Assembly: GCF_001274635.1 (NCBI RefSeq)
Contig: NZ_LBGV01000001.1
Coordinates: forward strand, 434,001-498,000
Reading direction: 5' to 3'
DNA length: 64,000 bases
DNA from: Persicobacter sp. CCB-QB2
GTDB lineage: Bacteria; Bacteroidota; Bacteroidia; Cytophagales; Cyclobacteriaceae
The first letter of the stretch is position 1. Each line of letters opens with the position of its first letter. A model generated the notes under the pieces. That model did not search any database. It was not told the DNA's origin and saw only the letters and a program-made list of their open reading frames with translations. The translations under genes were made by a program, and so were the position numbers. Positions 35,943 through 44,622 of the stretch are shown here, in pieces.

Positions 35943-37866
35943 GGTATTGGTTTATCATCGGTTTTTGCATTATCAGCCATTGGTCCCGAGCACAGTTGGA
36001 TCCCATCGCTGCCGTTTTGAATCATTTGCAACAGCAGGAGGTTCAAGCCATGGATGTGGATCGATTGGAAATGGATTTGGAGGCTTTACTTCATGAGCCC
36101 TTAATGGTGAATCAGCAGCCGGTAGATTTATCAGGATTGTTTTGGTTAGATGATTTTCAGCAAAGGGCCTTGGCGAATTATCTAGAACATTTTTCACCGG
36201 TTTTTGAACCTTATGAACTTCAATATCTACAAGGCTGGGACCAATCCCTTGCCAAGCTCACGGCCCCTTTTTTGGATTTTAGCTTTCGTAAAAAATCAAA
36301 GCCCAAAGGGAGAAGGCAACAGTACCTGTTGTTGGGCTTTCATCGGGCGTTTTTATGGCCATCTGCTCAACGGGAAGATTATTTGGGAGCCAATGCCTGG
36401 CGTAATTTGAGGTTTAGAGAAAGTCGTGGTCGGGTCCAAATGGGATTTAACGCTCGATTACAAGCTGGGGAGGCCTGGGTATTTAATCCCCGGAGTAATC
36501 AGTATGGGGCCGATTTTTACAGTGGTTATTTGAAGTATGCATGGGGCTCAGGGCAACTGATTGTAGGAGATTTTCAATTGCAAGCTGGCCTGGGGCTGGT
36601 TTACCATCAGGGATTTTTCTCAGGCAAGGGGACAGATCCTTTATTGGCCTTCAACCGAATGAATACAAGGTTGAAGGCTATTTCGGGCAGTTTTTCTGCT
36701 CAGTTTTTTCGAGGGTTTGCCCTGGCACAACGAAAGGGGCCGCATCAGTGGAAGGCCTTTTACTCTCAACGATATCAGGACTTTCGACTGAAGGATGGCC
36801 AAATCTCTACGGCCTATGCAAGCGGATATCATCGTAATGAGGCAGAATTGCTATGGCGGCATAATGTGCTTGATCGCAATGCCGGTATACTATACACCTA
36901 TGCGAATAAAGAAAATGGTTTGTATGCCGGAGCCAATGGTTTGTGGAAGCTGCCCTACCAGCTGCGGGAAAGCGGAAGGATGGTAGGAGGGCATCAGGTG
37001 GTTTTTGGGGCTATGTTGATTATACCAGGGGAATTCACCGAATGGCCATCGCTTCTTCCATGAATAGCTTAGATGGGCTTGGGCTGAACGCTCTGTGGAT
37101 GGCCGCCCTGAGCAAAAGGTATAGAACGGGGCTCTATTATCGGCATTATGGATCCTCCTATCAAGAAGGAACAGGGCAGGGCTTTTCAGAGACAGGCGCC
37201 AGAAGGGGCGAGAAAGGGCTGTATTGGGCTAATCGGCTTTACCTTACGGATAAGTGGCGGTTAGATTTTTACTTTGATCAGTTTTTTATTCGTGCGGGGC
37301 AATACCGCATTTCAAAAAGCTTTAAGGGTTATGAGCATTTGGCGGGACTAAGCTATCGATCCAATCGGCAGCAACAATGGAGTTTTAGGTTTAAAATGGA
37401 ATCCAAAGCACAGGATTTAAGGGAGGAGGATGTGCGATATTTGTCGTTGCAGGAAGTGAAAAAGTTGAATATGGCCGTGATCCATAATGCAAGCTGGAAT
37501 GAGAAGTGGTCTACTCAAAGCAGGCTGCATTGCTCTAATGCCGGTCAGGAATGGGGCATTTTATGGGTGCAGGATGTCAAGTATCGCTTGGAGAAATGGC
37601 GGTTTTTTGGTCGCCTGGCGATTTTTGATATTGAAGATTGGAATAGCCGCCAGTATGTGTATGAGCAAAATGTAAGGTTTCAGTTTTCAAGCCCGCTGTT
37701 TTACCGCAGCGGTTTCAGAACTGTTGGCATGGTACAGTGGGTACCCCATCCTAATTTTACTTTTTGGTTACATCAGGTGTGGGAACACTATCCTTTGGAA
37801 AAGGTGGAGGAGCAATTGGGATTAAACCGATGGCAATGGCGACTTCAGGCCATGATTCACTGGTAG
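35939..37866 (+). CDS. Helix-hairpin-helix-like / beta-barrel outer-membrane protein, interrupted by a one-base frameshift
   Basis: After a signal peptide (about 1-18) an N-terminal helical part (residues 25-110, LSGLFWLDDFQQRALANYLE and YELQYLQGWD) resembles the degenerate ComEA-type helix-hairpin-helix region of a common Bacteroidota family. The remainder is barrel-like with many aromatic strands. The first frame breaks at the GGGG at 37007-37010; one extra G joins it to the frame ending at 37866, giving 642 residues. It is coupled to the preceding barrel protein and converges on the S8 protease, whose stop it overlaps by ten bases. Function unknown. Confidence 0.75.
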
Positions 37867-39338
37867 GAAAGCCAAATTAATTCAATAACTTTTTCTTTGG
37901 TAACAACGGTGCTCCTTTTAATGCCTTTGGGCCTCTTGAGCGAAATGCCTTTCTTCTTCCCTTTTTTTATCACTTGCTGTTCTACTATCCGATCATCTGA
38001 TTTATGAAAAATCAACACCTCCTCAGCAATGGTGGGTACCTTAGCCAAATCTCCATTGGCTCCCAGTGATTCAAAAGGAAACTCTGCCTGTTCTCCCTGA
38101 CATAATGCTAAAATTCTTCGGCAATTGGGAATGCCCACGCCTACATAGTTATTAGGGGCCTTGTACAGATTGGCCGAAGCTTTTATGATGTTTTTGATCT
38201 CCTCATGACTCAAATCCGGTTGATATTGCATGATGCAGGCGACCAGTCCGGTGATAATTGGAGCTGAAAAGGAAGTGCCCGAAGAGGCATAACAAACTAC
38301 GTCAGGCTTGATGTAGGGCAGTATTTTTGGTCCCTGCGCAGAATATTCATATTTGCGGGGGAGGTGATAATGACTGGCGCCTACGCTAAAAACGCTACGC
38401 GCATCTGCCGGGGCAGAGACTACTCTCCAGTCTAATTCATTCCCCTCATTTCCGGCCGAAATAACCAAAAACATCCCTTTTTGATTCGCCGCAATTTCGG
38501 CCGCCCGGGAAATGATGGTCGTTTTTCCATCCATATCGCTTGGCCGATAATTTTCCTCCGCCCGGTCATAGCCTCTGGCATAGCCTAAGGAGGAGTTAAC
38601 CAGTTTCACTCCCAGACTATCCATCCATTCCAGTGCGGCAATCCAGTAATCTTCCTCTCCCCGGAATTCCCGGTCTCCATGGTCGGTACGCGCCAGATAA
38701 TAATCAGCTCCGGGCGCAAAACCTTTTGGCTGACTCCCTTTTTCAAAAATGCCTGCGGTGCATTCAAAAACCTCCGTGCCGTGCCAGTCCTGGAAGGTTT
38801 CAGGGGATTGGTACAAGTCTTTTTTCCATTTATTGATAAAGTCCCGACCCATTATGACCTGATTGTTGTCAAATACATGTTTCAGGCTGGGCTTAACATT
38901 GGCGTCAATATAGCCGGCATCAATCAGGCCTATCTTCACGCCCCGTCCATCCAAACCTTTATCGGTAAAAGCTTGTCCTTCCATTTGGTTAAAGGCATAT
39001 TGAGCCTTTTCCCGGGCAAGATTCCGCTCACCGGAGGCGATGACTATTCCGGGGCTGACCGGCACAATTTCTTTGATAAAGTCCTCTTGCTGCAAGGAAG
39101 AGATTTGGCTGGAATCCAAAATTGCGGTAATACCATTTAGCCATTTGGATCGACAAATTTCCTGTACTTCCCATTTCTTTAGCGCCTGTAAATACTGCTC
39201 GGAAAGGGGATGGTCCAGGTAGGAGGAGGAGTCTTGAAAGGAGATGTTTTTATCCTGAAAAAAGACCCAGTATTTGAGTTCCTGAGCCTGACAGGGAATT
39301 GTAAATAATAGAAAAAGAAAAAAAGAAAAAAGTCGCAT
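37857..39338 (-). CDS. S8 family serine peptidase (subtilisin-like), secreted
   Basis: A 493-residue subtilase with a signal peptide (residues 1-18). A prodomain-like stretch is followed by the catalytic Asp in KIGLIDAGYID, His in DWHGTEVFECTAG, the oxyanion-hole Asn in ISAGNEGNE and Ser in SSGTSFSAPIITG. A basic C-terminal extension (KKGKKKGISLKRPKG) ends the protein. It probably acts on extracellular or periplasmic proteins. It is divergent from aminopeptidase P, separated by 115 bases. Confidence 0.92.
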   Translation of the reverse strand: MRLFSFFLFLLFTIPCQAQELKYWVFFQDKNISFQDSSSYLDHPLSEQYLQALKKWEVQEICRSKWLNGITAILDSSQISSLQQEDFIKEIVPVSPGIVIASGERNLAREKAQYAFNQMEGQAFTDKGLDGRGVKIGLIDAGYIDANVKPSLKHVFDNNQVIMGRDFINKWKKDLYQSPETFQDWHGTEVFECTAGIFEKGSQPKGFAPGADYYLARTDHGDREFRGEEDYWIAALEWMDSLGVKLVNSSLGYARGYDRAEENYRPSDMDGKTTIISRAAEIAANQKGMFLVISAGNEGNELDWRVVSAPADARSVFSVGASHYHLPRKYEYSAQGPKILPYIKPDVVCYASSGTSFSAPIITGLVACIMQYQPDLSHEEIKNIIKASANLYKAPNNYVGVGIPNCRRILALCQGEQAEFPFESLGANGDLAKVPTIAEEVLIFHKSDDRIVEQQVIKKGKKKGISLKRPKGIKRSTVVTKEKVIELIWLSYQ

Positions 39339-39453
39339 GCTGAAAAGTGGGCTCTTTTTTATGGCCGAAAGGCAAATTAAGCAAATATTATTTAACCGTT
39401 GAATTTTTTGGTAAATTGAAGCGCTTATTAATTATTGAATCCGGAAACTTAAT

Positions 39454-40743
39454 ATGAAATACGAAACTATCGATCCTTCGTTATTTGTGGCGAACAGAAA
39501 GCGTCTGGCGAAGATGATGAAGCCTAACTCTCTGGCTGTTTTTAATGCTGCGGACATCATGCCTACTTCGGCGGATGGCACTATGAAGTTTAAGCAACAA
39601 TCCGATCTTTTTTATTTGTCGGGCATTGATCAGGAGCAAACCATCCTGGTGGTGTATCCGGATGCCATCAATGAAGAGTGGCGTGAAGTCCTTTTCTTGA
39701 GAGAAACGAATGAGCATATCGCCATTTGGGAAGGACATAAATATACGAAAGAAGAGGCGACCAAAGCCTCCGGAATTCAACAGGTGAAGTGGTTGGACGA
39801 TTTCGAGACCATTTTCCAGATGATGATGGCGGAGGTAGACCATGTTTATCTGAATACTAATGAGCATTGGAGAGCCGAGGTCTTGGTGCAGACCCGTGAT
39901 GCCCGTTTTATTAAAGATTGCAAGGAGCGTTACCCTTTACATCAGTATGAGCGTGCGCAGCCTTTGTTACACCACCTCAGAGCGGTGAAATCGCAACAAG
40001 AAATTGATTTGATCGCTCATGCCTGTGAAATTACCAATAAAGGATTCCGACGTCTGCTGGGTTTTGTGAAGCCGGGGGTAATGGAATATGAGGTGGAGGC
40101 CGAACTGATCCACGAATTTGTAAAGAATCGTTCCGCTGGTTTCGCTTATGAACCCATCATCGCTTCCGGTTTTAACGCCTGCGTTTTGCATTATTTGGAA
40201 AATAACCGCGAGTGTAAGGACGGGGATTTGTTATTGATGGATATTGGTGCAGAGTATGGGAATTATGCTTCGGACATGACCCGTACCATTCCGGTAAATG
40301 GCAGGTTTTCTGACCGTCAGCGTGCGGTTTATGATGCGGTATTGCGCGTATTTAAAGGGGCAAATGAAATCCTGCAGCCGGGCACTAACATTCCGGCTTA
40401 CCATAAAGAAGTAGGGAAAATGATGGAATCGGAATTGTTAGCCTTAGGTTTGATTGATAGGACCGATATCAAAAATCAGGATCCGGCATGGCCAGCCTAC
40501 AAAAAGTATTTCATGCACGGCACTTCCCATCATTTGGGCTTAGATGTGCATGATTATGGAAAGGTCAATCGGGAAATTGCCGAAAATATGGTCTTTACCA
40601 TTGAACCGGGAATCTATATTCCGGAAGAAAATATGGGCGTGCGCCTGGAGAATGATTTTGTCGTGAAAGCAGGAGGTAATCTGGACTTGATGCGACAGAT
40701 ACCTATTGAGGCTGAGGAAATTGAAAGTTTGATGAATGCCTAA
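39454..40743 (+). CDS. Aminopeptidase P (Xaa-Pro aminopeptidase, M24B)
   Basis: A 429-residue metallopeptidase releasing N-terminal residues before proline. It has the N-terminal creatinase-like domain (FYLSGIDQEQTIL). The catalytic domain has metal ligands Asp/Asp in LMDIGAEYGNYASDMTRT, His in HGTSHHLGLDVHD, Glu in FTIEPGIYIP and Glu in RLENDF. No signal peptide, so it is cytoplasmic. A terminator follows at 40759-40794. Confidence 0.92.
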   Translation: MKYETIDPSLFVANRKRLAKMMKPNSLAVFNAADIMPTSADGTMKFKQQSDLFYLSGIDQEQTILVVYPDAINEEWREVLFLRETNEHIAIWEGHKYTKEEATKASGIQQVKWLDDFETIFQMMMAEVDHVYLNTNEHWRAEVLVQTRDARFIKDCKERYPLHQYERAQPLLHHLRAVKSQQEIDLIAHACEITNKGFRRLLGFVKPGVMEYEVEAELIHEFVKNRSAGFAYEPIIASGFNACVLHYLENNRECKDGDLLLMDIGAEYGNYASDMTRTIPVNGRFSDRQRAVYDAVLRVFKGANEILQPGTNIPAYHKEVGKMMESELLALGLIDRTDIKNQDPAWPAYKKYFMHGTSHHLGLDVHDYGKVNREIAENMVFTIEPGIYIPEENMGVRLENDFVVKAGGNLDLMRQIPIEAEEIESLMNA

Positions 40744-40758
40744 GCGTATATTGATCAT

Positions 40759-40794
40759 AAAAAAAGCCTCCTTGTCTAGCAGGGAGGCTTTTTA
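40759..40794 (+). terminator. Rho-independent terminator of aminopeptidase P
   Basis: AAAAAGCCTCC and GGAGGCTTTTT arms with a loop of about ten bases, then T-rich sequence. Confidence 0.85.
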
Positions 40795-40862
40795 TTTATT
40801 CAGGTAAAATAAATTCATCTTCTGATGCCGATGGAAAGTTAATAGAGGTAAAACCCATCGAC

Positions 40863-41282
40863 ATGAAAAGATTTTACCTAATACTATTAATCATTCCTTT
40901 GCTTTACGCCTGTAAAGACGATGAGGACCCCTCTCCAGCCGATCCCGCTGAAGGCACTTATGAGCTTACTTCTGTGTCCATCTTTTCAGATGGTTTTTCT
41001 CAGGTTTTTGAAGGCGAGCTACTGGAAGCATTAATTGAAGAAAATGAAGGCGTATTCACCCAAATGACGCTGGAAGGGAAGGAACAGCTGGTGATTGACG
41101 GGCAGCCTGTGGCTGAGAAATGGATTCGTGATGGAGAGACGGTTCGGATAATATTCGGAGGTAATCAGGCTGATCTGGTCTTTACCTGGGATGGGGCCAA
41201 TGAGCTGGTCTGGCAGGCTTCGGAGGAATTTGAAGAGGAGGTGTATATTAGTCAGATGGTATTTACCCGCATAAATCAATAG
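40863..41282 (+). CDS. Hypothetical lipoprotein
   Basis: A 139-residue protein with a lipoprotein signal (MKRFYLILLIIPLLYAC, Cys17) followed by an acidic DDEDPSP linker. The rest is beta-rich (GTYELTSVSIFSDG, LVFTWDGANELVW) and resembles lipocalin-like small lipoproteins of Bacteroidota, although the match is loose. It converges on rnc across a shared terminator. Confidence 0.75.
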   Translation: MKRFYLILLIIPLLYACKDDEDPSPADPAEGTYELTSVSIFSDGFSQVFEGELLEALIEENEGVFTQMTLEGKEQLVIDGQPVAEKWIRDGETVRIIFGGNQADLVFTWDGANELVWQASEEFEEEVYISQMVFTRINQ

Positions 41283-41289
41283 ATAAAAT

Positions 41290-41322
41290 AAAAGCGAACC
41301 GGTGACCGATTCGCTTTTTATT
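41290..41322. terminator. Bidirectional terminator between lipoprotein gene and rnc
   Basis: AAAGCGAA and TTCGCTTT arms with an inner CGGT/ACCG pair, flanked by A and T tracts; it serves both converging genes. Confidence 0.8.
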
Positions 41323-42061
41323 TTTGAACGAGCTTTTCCAGCGACTTTTCTGCGGCAGATTGTTCTGCTTTTTTCTTTGAAAGTCCTGTGCCCCGCCCGC
41401 AAGGTTCCTCATCAACGAATACCTGGGCAACAAATTCTTTGAAGTGCTTATTGTTCTTAACTTCTTCCACCTCGAAGCGGACTTCTTTCTTTTGTTGATG
41501 TGCCCACTCGATTAACTGGCTTTTATGATTGGGGTTCACCTGAATGATCTTCTCTAAATCATAATGAGGGATCAACAGTTTCTTCACCACAAATCGGTGG
41601 CAGCGTGCATATCCATGATCTAAATATACTGCTCCAACCAATGCTTCCAGAGCATCTCCATATATGGATTTAAAAGCCAGACCGTGTTTATTCCCCTGAT
41701 TATATTCCACCAGGTTGTTCAGGCCTATCTTTACCGCAATTTGGTTCAGGGTTTCCCTGTTAACCATTCTTGACCGAATCTCTGTTAAAAATCCTTCATT
41801 CTTGAAGGGGTATTTTTTGAATAGAAATTCCGCCACAATGGTGCCCAATACGGCATCTCCAAGGTATTCTAAGCGCTCGTAGGATTCTTTTAAACCGTTC
41901 TTATTTTCCTTTGCGACACTGGTGTGCTGGGTCACTAAACGGTATAAGTAAAGATTTAAAGGCTTAAGCCCTACAATCTGACCGATTGAAGACATAAGCC
42001 TTTTATCTTTTTTGCTCATTCGAGCACTTAATGTAAAAATCCTTCTTAGAATTCGAATCAC
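41318..42061 (-). CDS. rnc: Ribonuclease III
   Basis: A 247-residue double-stranded RNA endonuclease acting in rRNA and mRNA processing. The RNase III signature is ERLEYLGDAVLG, the second acidic cluster GDALEALVGAVYLD, and the C-terminal double-stranded RNA-binding domain spans about residues 178-245 (KSQLIEWAHQ, then KKKAEQSAAEKSLE). It lies ten bases downstream of fabF in the conserved Bacteroidota order acpP-fabF-rnc. Confidence 0.95.
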   Translation of the reverse strand: MIRILRRIFTLSARMSKKDKRLMSSIGQIVGLKPLNLYLYRLVTQHTSVAKENKNGLKESYERLEYLGDAVLGTIVAEFLFKKYPFKNEGFLTEIRSRMVNRETLNQIAVKIGLNNLVEYNQGNKHGLAFKSIYGDALEALVGAVYLDHGYARCHRFVVKKLLIPHYDLEKIIQVNPNHKSQLIEWAHQQKKEVRFEVEEVKNNKHFKEFVAQVFVDEEPCGRGTGLSKKKAEQSAAEKSLEKLVQK

Positions 42062-42070
42062 AATGAAATC

Positions 42071-43324
42071 TTAATCCTCTAATTTTTTGAAAATTACTGA
42101 GAAATTATGACCACCGAATCCAAAAGTATTGGACAATGCTGCTCTGATTTCACGCTTCTCTGCTTTGTTCAGCGTAAGTTTGAATCGCTTGTCAATATTT
42201 TCATCTAATTCCGAATTATTGATGGTCGGAGGTACGACGCCCATTTCCATCGCCTTAATGGAAGCAATGGCTTCAATTGCCCCTGCAGCACCCAATAAGT
42301 GGCCGGTCATAGATTTTGTAGAGCTCACGTTCAAATCATAAGCGTGTTCTCCAAATGTTTTCTCAATAGCTTTAAGCTCGGCAACATCTCCTAATGGAGT
42401 GGAAGTACCGTGAACGTTGACATAATCAATGTCTTCCGGCTTTAAGCCAGAAACCTGAAGTGCCATTTCCATAACCCTGGCTGCGCCGGTTCCTTCCGGA
42501 TGTGGGGCAGTCATATGGTGAGCATCTGCAGTAGCGCCACCACCGGTTAATTCACAATAAATCTTTGCACCGCGCGCTTTAGCGTGCTCATATTCCTCTA
42601 AAACGATCGCACCGGCACCTTCTCCCAATACAAAACCGTCACGATTTTGATCGAATGGGCGGGAAGCCGAAGCAGGATCATCGTTTCTGGTAGATAATGC
42701 TTTCAATGCTCCAAATCCACCAACACCTGCTTCCGTTACGGCTGCTTCAGAACCACCGGCAATGATAACATCAGACATTCCACTCTTGATATAGTGGAAA
42801 GCATCCAACAAAGCGTTGGTCGCTGATGCACATGCCGAAACTGTACAGAAGTTAGGGCCGCGGAAACCGTATTTGATAGAGATATGACCCGCTGCGATAT
42901 CAGCGATCATTTTTGGAATAAAAAATGGATTGAATCTTGGCGTGCCATCACCTTGTGCAAAAGATGTGACTTCCTCTTGGAAGGAACGAAGTCCTCCAAT
43001 TCCGGATGCCCAAATTACTCCTACACGATCCAAATCTAACTTATCAGAAATTAGGTTTGCATCGTTCACTGCCTCATCTGTAGAGATCATGGCATACTGA
43101 GCGAAGAGGTCCATTTTACGAGCATCCTTTCGAGGGATAAAATCCTCTACCTTTAGTCCTTTAACCTCACACGCAAATTGCGTTTTGAATTTTGAGGCGT
43201 CGAACTTCGTGATGGGTGCAGCGCCACTGACACCCTCGGTAAGACCGTTCCAGAAATCCTGAACGTTATTTCCTAAGGGAGTCAGCGCACCTAAACCCGT
43301 GACAACAACTTTTCTTGAAGACAT
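42071..43324 (-). CDS. fabF: Beta-ketoacyl-ACP synthase II
   Basis: A 417-residue condensing enzyme elongating fatty acids with malonyl-ACP. The thiolase-fold catalytic triad is visible: Cys in TVSACASATN, His in VNVHGTSTPLGD and His in SMTGHLLGAAGA. Length is normal. It lies 21 bases after acpP, so the carrier protein and the condensing enzyme are co-expressed. Confidence 0.96.
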   Translation of the reverse strand: MSSRKVVVTGLGALTPLGNNVQDFWNGLTEGVSGAAPITKFDASKFKTQFACEVKGLKVEDFIPRKDARKMDLFAQYAMISTDEAVNDANLISDKLDLDRVGVIWASGIGGLRSFQEEVTSFAQGDGTPRFNPFFIPKMIADIAAGHISIKYGFRGPNFCTVSACASATNALLDAFHYIKSGMSDVIIAGGSEAAVTEAGVGGFGALKALSTRNDDPASASRPFDQNRDGFVLGEGAGAIVLEEYEHAKARGAKIYCELTGGGATADAHHMTAPHPEGTGAARVMEMALQVSGLKPEDIDYVNVHGTSTPLGDVAELKAIEKTFGEHAYDLNVSSTKSMTGHLLGAAGAIEAIASIKAMEMGVVPPTINNSELDENIDKRFKLTLNKAEKREIRAALSNTFGFGGHNFSVIFKKLED

Positions 43325-43345
43325 AAAAATCTTTAAAAATGCTTA

Positions 43346-43579
43346 TTACTTGTTCTCCTCTAGGTAAGACACCGCTTGACCTACAGTAGAAATGTTTTCA
43401 GCTTGATCATCTGGAATAGAAACATTGAATTCTTTTTCGAATTCCATGATCAATTCTACAGTATCCAATGAGTCAGCTCCTAGATCGTTAGTGAAGCTAG
43501 CTTCCAATGTAACTTCCGATTCTTCCACACCGAGTTTCTCTACGATGATCGCTTTTACTTTCTCTGCGATTTCAGACAT
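43346..43579 (-). CDS. acpP: Acyl carrier protein
   Basis: A 77-residue acidic acyl carrier protein. The serine carrying the phosphopantetheine arm is in [17 protein letters not shown]. It shuttles acyl chains for fatty-acid synthesis and is the first gene of acpP-fabF-rnc. A promoter candidate lies upstream at 43612-43643. Confidence 0.97.
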   Translation of the reverse strand: MSEIAEKVKAIIVEKLGVEESEVTLEASFTNDLGADSLDTVELIMEFEKEFNVSIPDDQAENISTVGQAVSYLEENK

Positions 43580-43611
43580 TGTTATAAAAGTTTTGTTGTT
43601 TAACTACGGTG

Positions 43612-43643
43612 CAAAGAAATACAATTCGCCCAATAATGTCAAA
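43612..43643 (-). promoter_or_regulatory. Candidate promoter of acpP-fabF-rnc
   Basis: On the minus strand, TTTG (43640-43643) as -33 element and TTTCTTTG (43612-43619) as -7 element are separated by 20 bases, the Bacteroidota spacing. The first two bases of the -7 box are atypical. A TATCTTTG also occurs slightly upstream. Confidence 0.5.
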
Positions 43644-43869
43644 CGATTTATCACAAAGATATTTTCGGCTATTATGCCCTATAAAACGGTTTGCGTGTCC
43701 TGTTTTTGTTTGTATGTGACTAAAATTCAGTGAATTATGATTCTTTCTTGTTGAAAAAAAGTCTCGAGAGTTTCCTTTGCGGAAAATAAATATATATCAA
43801 AAGCAATTAGTAGAAGGTTAAAAATGGATGATGAATTGGTGAAAAAAGGGGGATTGCGTAAAAATTATT
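43644..43869. other. Divergent intergenic region acpP / IPExxxDY gene
   Basis: An AT-rich region between divergent genes. Apart from the promoter candidates on each side I see no gene, hairpin or repeat copy here. Confidence 0.5.
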
Positions 43870-43877
43870 TAGTTTTG
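43870..43877 (+). promoter_or_regulatory. Candidate -7 box for the IPExxxDY gene
   Basis: TAGTTTTG matches TAnnTTTG, 40 bases before the TTG start at 43918; -33 element not clear. Confidence 0.35.
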
Positions 43878-43917
43878 TAGCAAAGAAATCTTTGGAGCGA
43901 TCAATTTTTTTGAAGCA

Positions 43918-44346
43918 TTGAAAAAGCGCAGACTTTTAGTAGAGAATAATTACGACTTCCAGTTGATGGGTATTGTGGCACCCATGCGAGCATACAAAAT
44001 GGTGTGGTATATCAATCAGGCGATGCGTATCGCTTTTGCTAAGCAAAAGGAATGTACGGTGCATCCTTTCGGACGGGAACCCATTGATATTTCCTTCTAT
44101 ACCTATGAGGCACCATACGGTAATTATCGATTTATTGAAAATCGTGCAGTGAAAAGTCCAAAGGGGGAAATTCATTATCTGATTCCGGAGTTAAAGGAAT
44201 TTGACTTCCTATTATATGTGCAGGGAGAAATGCACAAAGATTACTTTGAACGGCTGAAGAATGGGCTGGAGCAGTTATCCATTGTTCATTATTTTAAAAT
44301 ATTTGAAGTAGACCGGATTAAGGCGAAGGAAAACCTGATCTTTTAG
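43918..44346 (+). CDS. IPExxxDY family protein
   Basis: A 142-residue protein containing the family motif, here IPELKEFDF near residue 92. The TTG start gives KKRRLLVENNYDFQLMGI, the usual N-terminus of the family, and no ATG fits, so the TTG is accepted. Family members are found beside acpP in Bacteroidota, as here, but the function is unknown. A terminator follows. Confidence 0.85.
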   Translation: MKKRRLLVENNYDFQLMGIVAPMRAYKMVWYINQAMRIAFAKQKECTVHPFGREPIDISFYTYEAPYGNYRFIENRAVKSPKGEIHYLIPELKEFDFLLYVQGEMHKDYFERLKNGLEQLSIVHYFKIFEVDRIKAKENLIF

Positions 44347-44351
44347 AAGTA

Positions 44352-44386
44352 AAAAAAGCGAATCGGTGGGAGATTCGCTTTTTTTT
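44352..44386 (+). terminator. Rho-independent terminator of the IPExxxDY gene
   Basis: AAGCGAATC and GATTCGCTT arms around GGTGGGA, with A tract before and eight T residues after. Confidence 0.85.
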
Positions 44387-44392
44387 GAGGGC

Positions 44393-44615
44393 TTTTATGC
44401 CGAATGATTCAAGGTAAAATTCATTGATGTAACCCAAGAGCCTACTGTCAGTCCACTATGGTTATTTTCCTTGATTATTAATAGCCGGAATTTGGGTAAT
44501 CTTGCGTTCTCCTCCTCATCTGCTTTCTTGGAAAAAAATGAAATAGGAAAAATCTTACCATTTCTAATGCTTTGCCTCTCTACGTGCATTGAGGTATGTA
44601 GTGATTTGGCTTAAA
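44393..44615 (-). repeat. Dispersed intergenic repeat, copy 5 (reverse)
   Basis: On the plus strand it starts TTTATGCCGAATGATTCAAGG directly after the terminator, with TTGATTATTAATAGCC then GGAATTTGGG, TTCTCCTCCTCATCTGC and TTTCTTGGAAAAAAATGAAA inside, and ends GTGATTTGGCTTAAA. It occupies the convergent gap before the Rqc2-like gene. Confidence 0.8.
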
Positions 44616-44622
44616 CATTCAC

